A DNA stretch of 64,000 nt. Origin: Hormiphora californensis. Taxonomy: Eukaryota > Ctenophora > Tentaculata > Cydippida > Pleurobrachiidae. The stretch is from the NCBI GenBank assembly GCA_020137815.1, contig CM035350.1, positions 4,348,418 through 4,412,417 on the forward strand, given 5' to 3'. The notes beneath the pieces are model-generated. The model worked only from the letters and a program-made list of their open reading frames with translations. It had not been told where the DNA came from and did not search any database. Made by a program: the position numbers and the translations under genes. Below are positions 37,201 to 46,060 of this stretch, piece after piece (the stretch's first letter is position 1; each line of letters opens with the position of its first letter).

Positions 37201-40200
37201 CGACAACCCGAGCGCCGACCCACACCCCCAGGTCAAAGCCGCCTTCAGTGTTCAAACGGGTTACCCCGTTGTCCCCTCCGACAGCGATGACCTTAGAGAT
37301 GCAGACCGACAGACGATCCTACTTAATAAGTTCTTGCATAAATCCTACCTACGACAGCGGATGCACTAACACAAGCGTGTCAGTCTTACGTTCCTGGGTT
37401 GTCCCAGGTGTAGGTAGTTGCCGAACGATAGCGACGTCTCCATAACTAGAGCGTCTCACTATTTTTTCACTCCCGCATTGCCTTGTTATGGCTAATACCT
37501 TATGGTTTGGGTATAGCGGGAGGGGTCGGTCCACCGAGTCGTTCGCATGCATTTGCATTTGAAGAGGAGTCGGCCCATGTGGCACTGTTTGTTATTGGGT
37601 TCCATCTAGAATAGGGGTACCAATACCATATCTCTAGTGGCTGGCGACTTTGCAGTTGTGATTACCGTTTCCAGTACTGTTGCATACCGTTTGGTTTCAG
37701 ATCCGACCTGTTATGCTCAGGGCTTTGCGACTTGGCTGTTGTTGAGGCTATCTGTGACGGATCGATTTTTTTAGGGAGGGGGGAGGTAGCCTTTAGTGAC
37801 TCATCGGAGTAATCCAGACTTCGTAATCAGTTTTGCTGGGGTTGCCGTTACATATATTGCAGTGGTGCCATGTTATTGTGTTGTCGTGTGAGACAGTGGT
37901 GCTCCGTTTTTGGGGTTGTTGTATAATGCAGTGGTGCCCCTTTTTTGAGGTTGCCGCGTGAGACAGTGGTGCCCCATTTTTAGAGTTGCCGTTTAATGCA
38001 GTGGTGCCCCGTTTTTGGGTTGTCGTATAGTGCAGTGGTGCCCCGTTTTGGGGTTGCCGTATAGTGCAGTGGCGCCCCGTTTTTGGGTTGCCGTATAATG
38101 CAGTGGTGCCCCGTTTTTGGGGTTGCCGTATAGTGCAGTGGCGCCCCGTTTTTGGGTTGCCGTATAATGCAGTTGTGCCCCGTTTTTGGGTTTGTTGTAT
38201 AATGCAGTGGTGCCCCTTTTTTGAGGTTGCCACGTGAGACAGTGGTGCCCCGTTTTTAGAGTTGCCGTATAATGCAGTGGTGCCCCGTTTTTGGGGTTGT
38301 TGTATAATGCAGTGGTGCCCCTTTTTTGAGGTTGCCACGTGAGACAGTGGTGCCCCGTTTTTAGAGTAGCCGTTTAATGCAGTGGTGCCCCGTTTTTTGG
38401 GTTGCCGTATAATGCAGTGGTGCCCCGTTTTTGGGGTTGCCGCGTGAGACAGTGGTGCCCCGTTTTTGGGGTTGCCGCGTGAGACAGTGGTGCCCCGTTT
38501 TTAGAGTTGCCGTATAATGCAGTGGTGCCCCGTTTTTGGGTTGTCGTATAATGTAGTGGTGCTCCGTTTTTGGGGTTGCCGTATAGTGCAGTAGCGCCCC
38601 GTTTTTGGGTTGCCGTATAATGCAGTGGTGCCCCGTTTTTGGGGTTGCCGTATAGTGCAGTGGGTTGCCGTATAATGCAGTTGTGCCCCGTTTTTGGGTT
38701 TGTTGTATAATGCAGTGGTGCCCCCCTTTTTTTTTAGGTTGCCACGTGAGACAGTGGTGCCCCGTTTTTAGAGTTGCCGTATAATGCAGTGGTGCCCCGT
38801 TTTTGGGGTTGTTGTATAATGCAGTGGTGCCCCTTTTTTGAGGTTGCCACGTGAGACAGTGGTGCCCCGTTTTTAGAGTAGCTGTTTAATGCAGTGGTGC
38901 CCCGTTTTTTGGGTTGCCGTATAATGCAGTAGTGCCCCGTTTTTGGGGTTGCCGCGTGAGACAGTGGTGCCCCGTTTTTGGGGTTGCCGTGTGAGACAGT
39001 GGTGCCCCGTTTTTAGAGTTGCCGGGGGGGGGGGGGACATGTTAATTGTTAATAAATCACCTCTTTTTTTCGATTTTGTTAATTAACGTTAATTAACAAA
39101 ATTAACAAAATTAACAAATGCTAAAAGACTGTTCTTATTGGTTGGTAATACGACTTTAACTGGTTTAATTTTATAATTTAATGAATTATCTAACACATAT
39201 TTACCCAAACAAGGCCTTTTCTGATAACCAAAGTCCGACATACAGGTTTTTTGGCTCAAAATCGATAAAATTGCAAAAGTTACAAATATTTCAATTTAGC
39301 GTATAAAATCTCACTTAAACGTAATTTTTAAATTGGTAATCGATTCTTTGGACTTAATAAGATGATGTACAACGTTTCTGTTGAAAAAAGAAATAAAATT
39401 TTCCCAAAATCAATTTTTTGGTCAAGGATTGAAAATTTGCTTCGCTACAAATCCTTGTGTTTTTTAGAAAAATTGATTTTTGGGATATTTTTCGTTTTAA
39501 GTTAAATTCATGTGTCTTATTTAGTTTTTAGGGTGCGAAAATGTGGATTAGGGTCATTTGACTTCAATTGCGGTTTAGTTTGGCTAGTATTTATTAACAT
39601 TTACAAAATGGAATAAATCGCTGTAGAAAAGCCGTAGTAGAGGTAGTAGGGGTATGTAAATCGTACAGAAAGAACAACTTTGCTCGCAGAACAAGTGTTA
39701 AATAATAAAAATACGTGCTAAAGGGGATTTAGATGGCATAAATGGCATTTGTTAACGTTTGTTAACTTTTTGTTAATTTTGTTAATAAATCACCTGTTTT
39801 CTCGATGTTAATATTAACAAAGTTAACAAAATTAACATGTCCCCCCCCCCCCCCAGTTGCCGTATAATGCAGTGGTGCCCCGTTTTTGGGTTGTCGTATA
39901 ATGTAGTGGTGCTCCGTTTTTGGGGTTACCGTATAGTGCAGTAGCGCCCCGTTTTTTTGGGGTTGCCGTATAGTGCAGTAGCGCCCCGTTTTTGGGTTGC
40001 CGTATAATGCAGTGGTGCCCCGTTTTTGGGGTTGCCGCGTGAGACAGTGGTGCCCCGTTTTTGGGGTTGCCGTATAGTGCAGTGGCGCCCCGTTTTTGGG
40101 TTGCCGTATAATGCAGTGGTGCCCCGTTTTTGGGGTTGCCGTATAATAGTGCAGTGGCGCCCCGATTTTAGGTTGCCGTGGTGCCCCGTTTTTGGGGTTA

Positions 40201-43200
40201 CCGTGTAATACAGCGGTGCCCCGTTTTTAGGTTTTGTTTATTGTCATAGGTATTTACTATTTTCTTTGATCATCTGGAAATCCAAAGAGTGTATGTCTTA
40301 CGGTACTGGGGTTTTCCCAGAATTGGTTTTTGCCGAACGATAGCGCCGGGTCCTCACATATGGACGCGTCACGCTACTTGTAATGAATCGATTTTCTTTT
40401 GGAGGTCGGCTTTGGCTCACCTAAAAACCCGGATTTCGTGGTCAAATTAAGTAGTTAGTTTAGTTAGATCTTGACTTTGTTCGGTGTAGGGTTCTTCTTT
40501 TGGTTCAGGTACGATGGTAAGGGTAGGTTCACCTAGTCTCCCTGTCTAGTATTCGGTATTTATCGTGTGTGTGTGTGTCGTGTACCTCCCGTACTTCCAC
40601 CCACTTGCTGTCGTTGGGGAGCAGCGATCCCTAGATTTCACAGTTCTCTCCTCAGGTCACCAACACACATGGCTGCCCAGAGCGCCGTGCTCGATCTCCC
40701 GGTCAGGTCCCACCAAGGTAGCGCCGGGTTTCCCCGGTACCCCTTAGTGGTACCCTTCCATTGGAAGACACGAGTCGACAGACGAGAACTGTTTCGATAA
40801 AGAGCATGAAGGTCACCACCAACAGCAGGCGCACTAGTACTACTGTACCAGTCTTACGGTACTGGGTTTCCCCAGAATAGGTTAAATCGCCGAACGATAG
40901 TGCGCGTTCATCTTCACCATGATGAGGCACCATTTGTGCACTACCACCTGCCTGTTTCCAGGCGTGTACCTCTGATCGGGGTACAGTGGTAGGGTTCGGT
41001 CCATCGAGTCGTCATAGCAGCTATGATCGAGTCGACCCAGGTGGCGCTGTTCTTTTTGTTTAGCCGATCTAGTTGTGGGGGGCCAGTCCAAAGACTAGTG
41101 ACTTGGTTTTTATTGCGCTTTTGCTAGTTGCGGATTTGCTTCTGCCGTGATGGTTTCAACAGACTCTACCTGATGAGATCAGGGCTTTGCCAGTGTGCAC
41201 TTTTAAACTACCGTTGGTATAGAATCATTTTGGTGGTAGCGTTATGTTTTATTTGAATAGACCGGATTTGGTGACTACGTTGGTGAGTTTCCTTAGTTCC
41301 AGTGGCTCGTCTTCATTGTAAATGTTTTCTTTGATGTTTTGATACTCTTGAGTGAATCTGAGGTGGTGAAGGTCAGGACAGTTTAGTAGTTTGTGTTTGG
41401 AGTTTTCTCTTTCCCCACATAACTCACAGTTGGGATTTATGGAAGGGTCTCTGTGGGAGAGGGCGCTTCCTAGGTTGTTCTGGCCCGATATGGCCAGTGT
41501 CAGACTTCTCATTGTCTTCTTGTTTTTGATTGTTAGTTTAGTGTTTTCTCTAATAGTCTTTCCGATAATCGTTGTGGTAAACTCAGAGTAATTTTTCGTC
41601 TTTAGTTCGGCGATTGTCCCTGTCTTGTGTTGTTGTTTCAGCTTTGTCGTTATTTGACTCTTTGTTTGTCCTAGTGCATTCTGGGTGTTTTTGCTGTTTG
41701 CAGTCGCTTGTTTTGCTATTTGGTCTGCCCTCTCATTGCCTTCTATGTTTGCGTGGGCCTTCACCTTTACTTTTTCTACGCCATTATCTCTTTGCAGTTC
41801 GTGTATACTTCGTAGAGTTTCGGTTAGTTGTTTGGAGTTTGAGAAGTTTCTTGTTAGTCTTCTCAGTGTAGTGCTAGAGTCGGTGTGGATCACTAGGTGT
41901 GACTCCTTTGTTTCCATTTCTAGTAGTTTCTTTATTACCATATGTATTGCCAGTAGCTCTGCTTGGTTTATGGTGTTTTCGGGTGCAAGGGGCTCTTGAA
42001 GGATGATTTCCTGGTTATCCATGTAGATTATGGCTCCTGCTCCTGTCACGTGTGTTGAGTCTATCTTAATTCTTGACCCATCTGTGTACGCGTTTATTAC
42101 TTTGTTCTTGCTCAGTTGGGAGTTTTGTTCAAAGGTTATATCGGTGTATTTTGTCTGGTCGATGGCATTAGGAGTTTTTAGGCTTGTTAAGAGTAATTTC
42201 ATCGCCTTCGAGTGCGTTAGATGCGCTCTTTTTTCGTGGAAGGGGTCTGTCCACCAGTTTCCCTCAGCCTTCAGGTGTATGTAGTTGTTGATACTTTCTT
42301 TGTTGATATGGTAGGTGACATCGTCCACTCCTGCCATTGTGGTTAGCACTATGTGCTGAGTGTGTTCGTGTCCTCCGGTGATCCTTCGAGTGATAGAGTT
42401 CTGTGCTGCTTCCAGCTTCATCTTGAGTGTTTGGTTTTTCAGCGCTTTCTGTCCCCATATGCCTGCCCCGTATGTCAGGGTCTTCATAAGGATATTGTCG
42501 TGAACGTATCTGCCTTAGGCTGTGCTTATTCCCCATTTTGTTGTCATGAGGTGTCTCAGTGGTCTCGCAGATCTTTTAATTGTTTCTGTTTTATTTTGGA
42601 CGTGGGCTTTGTAGTTTAAGTTTTTGTCCAGGGTTAAATTCCTAGATACATCGCCTGGTTTGTGACTGGGATAGTGTAGTGCTAGAGTCGGTGTGGATCA
42701 CTAGGTGTGACTCCTTTGTTCCCATTTCTGGTAGTTTCTTTATTACCAATTGTATTGCCAGTAGCTCTGCTTGATTTATGGTGTTTTCGGGTGCTGTTAG
42801 TTTTCCAAAATCCAGTTTCTGGTTTTTGTCATATATGTTTTGTTGTATCGTGTATCGCCGATACTATCGGAAATTTAAATGTTTCAATATCAAGCAAAAG
42901 TGAAAAAAGATATCTATAAAGTCGCCTGACCGGGATTTGAACCTGGCATCTTATGCTTCTTAGCCCAGAAAGTGGCCATTAGACCACGGAGCTGTTAGGT
43001 ACAGTGCAATTCAGATATACTTATCCTGTGCCGAGATTAGAAATTTTGGCAGAGGTTCCCCAGGGGCTCCTGGCCCCTACTCGGTTTTTCAAGAAAGTTC
43101 ACCCGGCCAGATTCTGGCCCGCCGGTGCCTGTTATTGGAGCAACAGGAGCCCTTGCACAAAAGCTTTATTGGCACTTGAGTAATGTTGGTATATATATAC

Positions 43201-45447
43201 TAAGTGTTATCGTGTTGGTCGTAGGGCAGGATTCCCTCAATTTGTGTTAATACCATTTGTTACAGTTGACCGCACTTTATTGATCCATCAGGCCCCAGGA
43301 TCGCGGCTACGGGACCTATCCCTGGCCTTTCCCCAGAGAGACCTCCCTCCCCGGGTCCTTCCTGTGAAGGACCCGCAGCACCCACCCCCCATGAGATTAG
43401 GCCCTAGGCTGCCACAGGGAGTCAGAAAATCCTGTCACCTGACTCCCCCCGCAGGGTATTTATCGTGTTAAATCGCCGGTATAATCGGAAACTTAAATGC
43501 TTCAATATCAAGCAAAAGTGAAAAAAAAGATGTCTAATATTATAAATCTCTTGACCGGGATTTGAACCTGGGATCTTGTGTTTCTTAGCCCAACTTGTGG
43601 CCATTCGGCCACGGAGCTGTTGGTTCCAGTGCAATTCAGATATACTTATCCTGTGCCGCTATTTGAAAATTGGGCAGGGGTTCCCCAGGGGCACCATGCC
43701 CCTACTCGGTTTTTAGGAAGGGAACACCCGGCCAATTGATTTGGACCCGCCGGTGCCTGTTTTAGGGTGGCAACAGGAGCCCTGGCGTGTAAGCAATGGT
43801 GTATAAGCTACATATGTGTTATACGTGTTTTTTGGAACACCCGGCCAATTGATTTGGACCTGCCGGTGCCTGTTTAAGGATGGCAACAGGAGCCCTGGCG
43901 TATTAGCAATGTTGGCACTCCAAGTTCTGTTAAATAGACTTGAGTGTTGTGGTATAAGGTCATAGGGCTGGATTCCCTCTGTTTGGGCAATGCCGATTTA
44001 TTGCAGGTTGACCGCACCCGTATTGGTCCATCAGGCCCCAGGACCGCGGCTGTGGGACCACTCCCTAGTCTTTCCCCGAGAGATACCCTCCCCCTGCCCC
44101 CTCCCTAGTCCCCCGCGGGACTACCATACCCCCTGAGATAGACAATGGGCTGCCACAAGGAGTCAGTAATCCAGTCACCTGACTCCCCCCACAGCTAATT
44201 GCCCGTGTCAGTTTAGTTGGGCTCTGGAGAACTCTCCAATGATATCAGTACATTGTACAACAGTCCACGCTTTTATTCCTACAATTAATCCCTAAGTACT
44301 CCCTAGTCCCTAATAACACTCCCCCCTCAGCATCTAAACTGGGACATGCTGGATGCTGCGTTTCAACAACAAACCCTCAACCCCGAGAGTACTGAGTGTG
44401 ACGATCAGAGTGACAAAAGCTCCCTTCCCGATACTGACCCTGCCTTTTACAGCTCATACGATGCTGCCCAGGTTGGTGTTGCGGGGTTGATCTACCGAAC
44501 CCTCCCAGAGTGCGCTCGTCATTTTAAAATTAAATAGCGGTTTGACCACACAAGTGAGGGGTTACATCTAGCTAGATGTATGGTATGTGTACCGGGTGTG
44601 TTCCTTCCTCTTTATTTATAGGCAGCTGTGCCCAACAGTGCAAAATAAAATGATGTGCTAGATGCGAAACCTATCGGATAAAGTAGATAGCTGCCTCAAA
44701 ATTGTTGCATGATTTGCTTTTGTTTCTTCCAAGAAGGACTAGACTGGTATCAATTATAATCGATTGGAATTCAAAAGCAGGTCTAGAGGCCCCCCAAATC
44801 AAAATCGTTCTTACATCCCCTCTCTATTGCCCTCGTTCATTACCAAGAGGACCACTCCCCCTCCCTTTCTTAACCCCATCCCTCCCCCTGCCCAGGAGAA
44901 CCCATCTTCATTCCGGCACAACCGCACGGAAAACATCAAGATCAACATCAACTACAAGATAGGCTCTCTAACAATCGACATGCTGGAGGATCTGGTCGAG
45001 GAGGGAGATGTCCAGAGCGCATGTACTATGATCCTCGTCCTGGGATCCCGGTTAGATCGGGCTGTCATGGATTGTCAGGAGTATGATATAGTGGACGAGA
45101 CGGTGCCATGGTTCTACGCTTACCTGGATCTCCTATCCAGGTTCAGGTTGTGGAACATCCAGGCGGATATAGTTCAGAGGAGCACTGATGCGATTAAACT
45201 GCTGAACAGTACTGGCGAGATTAGGGCGATGTGTGGTAAGCAGACTTGTTATCGACCCCTGAAGAGGGGGAATTGTGACAAGTGTGGTCCGGTGACAGTG
45301 TGCAGTGTGTGCAGGATGACGGTGAGAGGGGTGTTTTTGTGGTGTCAAGGGTGTGGGCATGGAGGACATTATGATCACCTGAAAGAATGGTTTACCACCC
45401 AGAGAGACTGTCCTGCTGCGTGTGGACATGAGTGTGAGTGGTCGTGA
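29157..45447 (+). CDS. WDR24: WDR24 homolog, GATOR2 complex subunit
   Basis: GATOR2 relieves GATOR1 inhibition of Rag GTPases at the lysosome and so passes amino acid sufficiency to mTORC1. Exons: 29157-29210, 29340-29435, 29530-29612, 29727-29844, 30014-30157, 30390-30530, 30922-31062, 31301-31464, 31995-32044, 33250-33430, 34490-34615, 35019-35178, 36297-36435, 36707-36806, 36881-36968, 44331-44471, 44896-45447. The total is 2,478 nt, 825 residues, all junctions GT-AG and in phase. The N-terminal half is a WD40 propeller (AVDWNPKNLDQVAVG, VQWLPDDPHLLACGS, CEWNPQKSNVLATCG, IKWSPHCENMLASH). A helical part follows (VAESQGLLHAASNW, VEEGDVQSACTMILVLGSRL, DLLSRFRLWNI). The end is a zinc-binding RING-like domain with CxxC pairs, FLWCQGCGHGGHYDHLKEWF and the WDR24-type finish CPAACGHECEWS. 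Introns carry SSRs, minisatellites and transposons; intron 15 is 7.4 kb. Confidence 0.93.
30706..30918 (+). repeat. (CT)n tract abutting the acceptor of WDR24 exon 7
   Basis: CT runs, interrupted near 30785-30800, continue to the CACTCAG acceptor at 30921, so the microsatellite is continuous with the polypyrimidine tract. Confidence 0.92.
31235..31300 (+). repeat. (CT)n tract forming the acceptor of WDR24 exon 8
   Basis: CT repeat ending directly in CTCTCTCAG at 31300. Confidence 0.92.
32114..32760 (-). CDS. Small secreted protein nested in WDR24 intron 9
   Basis: Exon 1 is 32760-32637 and exon 2 is 32526-32114, joined in phase 1 with donor GTAACT and acceptor TCTCGCAG, 178 residues. The N-terminus MLARLLLIITIALSSVLSYT is a good signal peptide. 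The mature part is mostly helical-looking with few cysteines (YTCPTD, TDCGL, KCGY) and no domain I recognise. It ends KCGYRRHLN. It lies opposite to WDR24, between its exons 9 and 10. There is no homology evidence; the support is the signal peptide, long second-exon frame and clean splice sites. Confidence 0.55.
33815..34475 (+). repeat. 21-bp minisatellite at the 3' end of WDR24 intron 10
   Basis: Around thirty units of ACCCCTAACACCCCTCCCATC, with A/G and C/T variants, run to within about 15 nt of the acceptor of exon 11 (34489). The unit is C/T-rich in the sense of the gene. The period is a multiple of three without stops, so long open frames arise in all phases; none is real. Confidence 0.95.
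35179..35280 (+). other. Tandem copy of the exon-12 5' splice site (WDR24 intron 12)
   Basis: The real junction GCTGAG/GTTTGTATTATGGG at 35178/35179 is followed 54 nt later by GTTGAG/GTTTGTATTATGGG (GT at 35233). Reading through to the second donor stays open and would add 18 residues in frame. Confidence 0.8.
35281..36092. mobile_element. Non-autonomous DNA transposon, copy 1 (8-bp TSD)
   Basis: 812 bp bounded by a G-run then ACATGTTAAT at the left and the inverse (ATTAACATGT then a C-run) at the right. Longer AT-rich subterminal inverted repeats carry TTAACAAAATTAAC blocks. It is flanked by the direct repeat AGTTGTTT (35273-35280 and 36093-36100). An 8-bp duplication fits hAT-type insertion, but the G-run ends are unusual. 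No transposase is present. Confidence 0.85.
36093..36165 (+). other. Third copy of the WDR24 exon-12 splice junction
   Basis: Beyond the transposon, TTTTCATAACGCTGAT then GTTTGTATTATGGGGAGGGG repeats the last ~15 nt of exon 12 plus its donor, with GAT in place of GAG (GT at 36114). Confidence 0.75.
36966..37060. repeat. Interleaved inverted repeats spanning the exon-15 donor of WDR24
   Basis: Arm A, 36966-36987, contains the exon end CCG plus GTATGTGATACC; its inverse lies at 37011-37032 with one mismatch. Arm B, about 36989-37008 (GTCGAGCAAGGCAAGTG), has its inverse at about 37033-37053. The order A-B-A'-B' is that of a pseudoknot. Confidence 0.85.
37080..37790. repeat. Copy of an unclassified dispersed repeat
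   Basis: It shares blocks with 40250-41240: a GTGTGTGTG lead, GTACCTCC...TACTTCCA, GTTGGGGA, a CAGTCTTACG...GGGTT segment and GCCGAACGATAG. The second region directly follows the 3' end of the minus-strand LINE fragment, so both may be LINE 3' ends. No coding seen. Confidence 0.55.
37830..39024. repeat. Satellite-like array in WDR24 intron 15, part 1
   Basis: Dozens of ~33-37-bp units such as GCCGTATAATGCAGTGGTGC followed by CCCGTTTTTGGGGTT, alternating with a variant reading CGCGTGAGACAGTGGTGC. The array continues at 39863 after the transposon. Confidence 0.9.
39025..39854. mobile_element. Non-autonomous DNA transposon, copy 2 (8-bp TSD)
   Basis: 830 bp, clearly the same family as 35281-36092 and in the same orientation. 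It is flanked by AGTTGCCG on both sides (39017-39024 and 39855-39862). It split the satellite array. Confidence 0.87.
39863..40235. repeat. Satellite-like array in WDR24 intron 15, part 2
   Basis: Continuation of the array at 37830-39024 with the same unit and orientation. Confidence 0.9.
40250..41240. repeat. Second copy of the unclassified repeat, next to the LINE fragment
   Basis: It contains the TCTTACGGTACTGGG and GCCGAACGATAG blocks twice (about 40290-40345 and 40853-40905), related to 37080-37790. Confidence 0.55.
41249..42640 (-). pseudogene. 5'-truncated non-LTR retrotransposon (RT end plus RNase H)
   Basis: A 412-codon frame from 42487 to 41249 carries an RNase H domain: VINAYTDGSRI, GAGAIIYMDNQE, INQAELLAIHMVI, HTDSSTTLRRL and VKAHANIEGNERADQIAKQA, with the D-E-D-D pattern of catalytic residues. 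A cysteine/histidine motif follows, CELCGERENSKHKLLNC. Upstream the frame continues through RT-end sequence (ETIKRSARPLRHLMTT) but is cut by TAA near 42511. RNase H plus this tail suits I-, Jockey- or R1-like LINEs. It is a dead fragment in WDR24 intron 15, opposite strand. Confidence 0.85.
42675..42800 (-). mobile_element. Second fragment of the same LINE RNase H region
   Basis: About 120 bp almost identical to 41868-41985 (AGTGCTAGAGTCGGTGTGGA and following), in the same orientation. Confidence 0.8.
42921..42998 (-). ncRNA. tRNA-like segment 1 (SINE head)
   Basis: On the minus strand it has an A-box-like TGGTCTAATGG, a B-box-like GGTTCAAATCC and a CCCGGTCAGG end resembling tRNA-Glu. The anticodon arm does not form a standard seven-base loop, so this is a tRNA-derived repeat, not a functional tRNA. 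A T-run (A-run at 42904-42909 on the plus strand) could stop Pol III. Confidence 0.6.
43547..43622 (-). ncRNA. tRNA-like segment 2 (SINE head)
   Basis: Homologous to 42921-42998, with B-box-like GGTTCAAATCC and a degraded A-box. A longer A-run on the plus strand (about 43521-43528) is the matching terminator position. Confidence 0.55.
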
Positions 45448-45550
45448 GATAGAGAGACTGTCCTGCTGCGTGTGGACATGAGTGTGAGTGGTCGTGAGAT
45501 AGAGAGACTGTCCTGCTGCGTGTGGACATGAGTGTGAGTGGTCGTGAGAT
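45401..45550 (+). repeat. Exact 50-bp triplication across the WDR24 stop codon
   Basis: The 50 bp encoding the last residues (RDCPAACGHECEWS and stop) are followed by two further perfect copies in the 3' UTR (45451-45500 and 45501-45550). The period is not a multiple of three. Confidence 0.97.
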
Positions 45551-46060
45551 ATACGAGGACTGGGTTTGTGTGTGTGCTCATGATTTGTGTGTCTGTGTGT
45601 CTGTACTTTGATTCAGAGGGTATTGACGGGATAGCGCTAAGAGAGGACAATCTCCCGTGACAAATTGAAAAGCTGGTTTTTTGTACAAATTTCTGTTTTT
45701 TTAATCTTTGCAGCACATTGCAGCAATAACATTTATATCTGACATTTTAGTCTTCCCCATAGAACTGTTACAATTTCTGACAACAATCAACCAATATATA
45801 ACACGGCCCACACACAGCTCATTATATACAAATTACCCATAAATATTTATCTAGAATAGTCCTTGGTATTTCATCCCCGTCTGTCCACCAGTCTCCTTTC
45901 AGTAGCTCCCTGGTCTCTTGTACAATCTCTACTTCATCATCATGTAGTATCAGCCCCCTCTTGTAGTGGCTTGTACAATGTTCATGTAGGCCCCCACTTC
46001 CCCAATATTCAGGTACTATCAGCCCCTCACATTGTTCAGGTAGAAACCCTCCTCATCTCT
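45551..46060. other. Tail-to-tail intergenic region of WDR24 and the amino acid transporter
   Basis: About 510 bp between two convergent stops. It holds both 3' UTRs and probable polyadenylation signals on each strand. No gene is seen. Confidence 0.6.

Larger units (their letters stand above)
42845..44210. repeat. Two tandem ~0.6-0.75 kb units carrying tRNA-like heads
   Basis: Unit 1 is about 42845-43460, unit 2 about 43461-44210. Both hold TTCAATATCAAGCAAAAGTG, a tRNA-like segment, GTGCAATTCAGATATACTTA, a GGTTCCCCAGGGG block and a CACCTGACTCCCCCC end. A further fragment with the GGTTCCCCAGGGG block is near 55978-56020. It is probably a SINE-type family. Confidence 0.75.

Noticed and set aside
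37793-38338. 181-codon minus-strand frame with repeated QKRGTTAL blocks
   Set aside because: Translation of the satellite array in WDR24 intron 15; no independent coding signal.
42921-43622. Functional tRNA genes
   Set aside because: A and B boxes are present but the anticodon arm is not canonical and the copies sit inside larger repeat units, so they are better read as tRNA-derived repeats.
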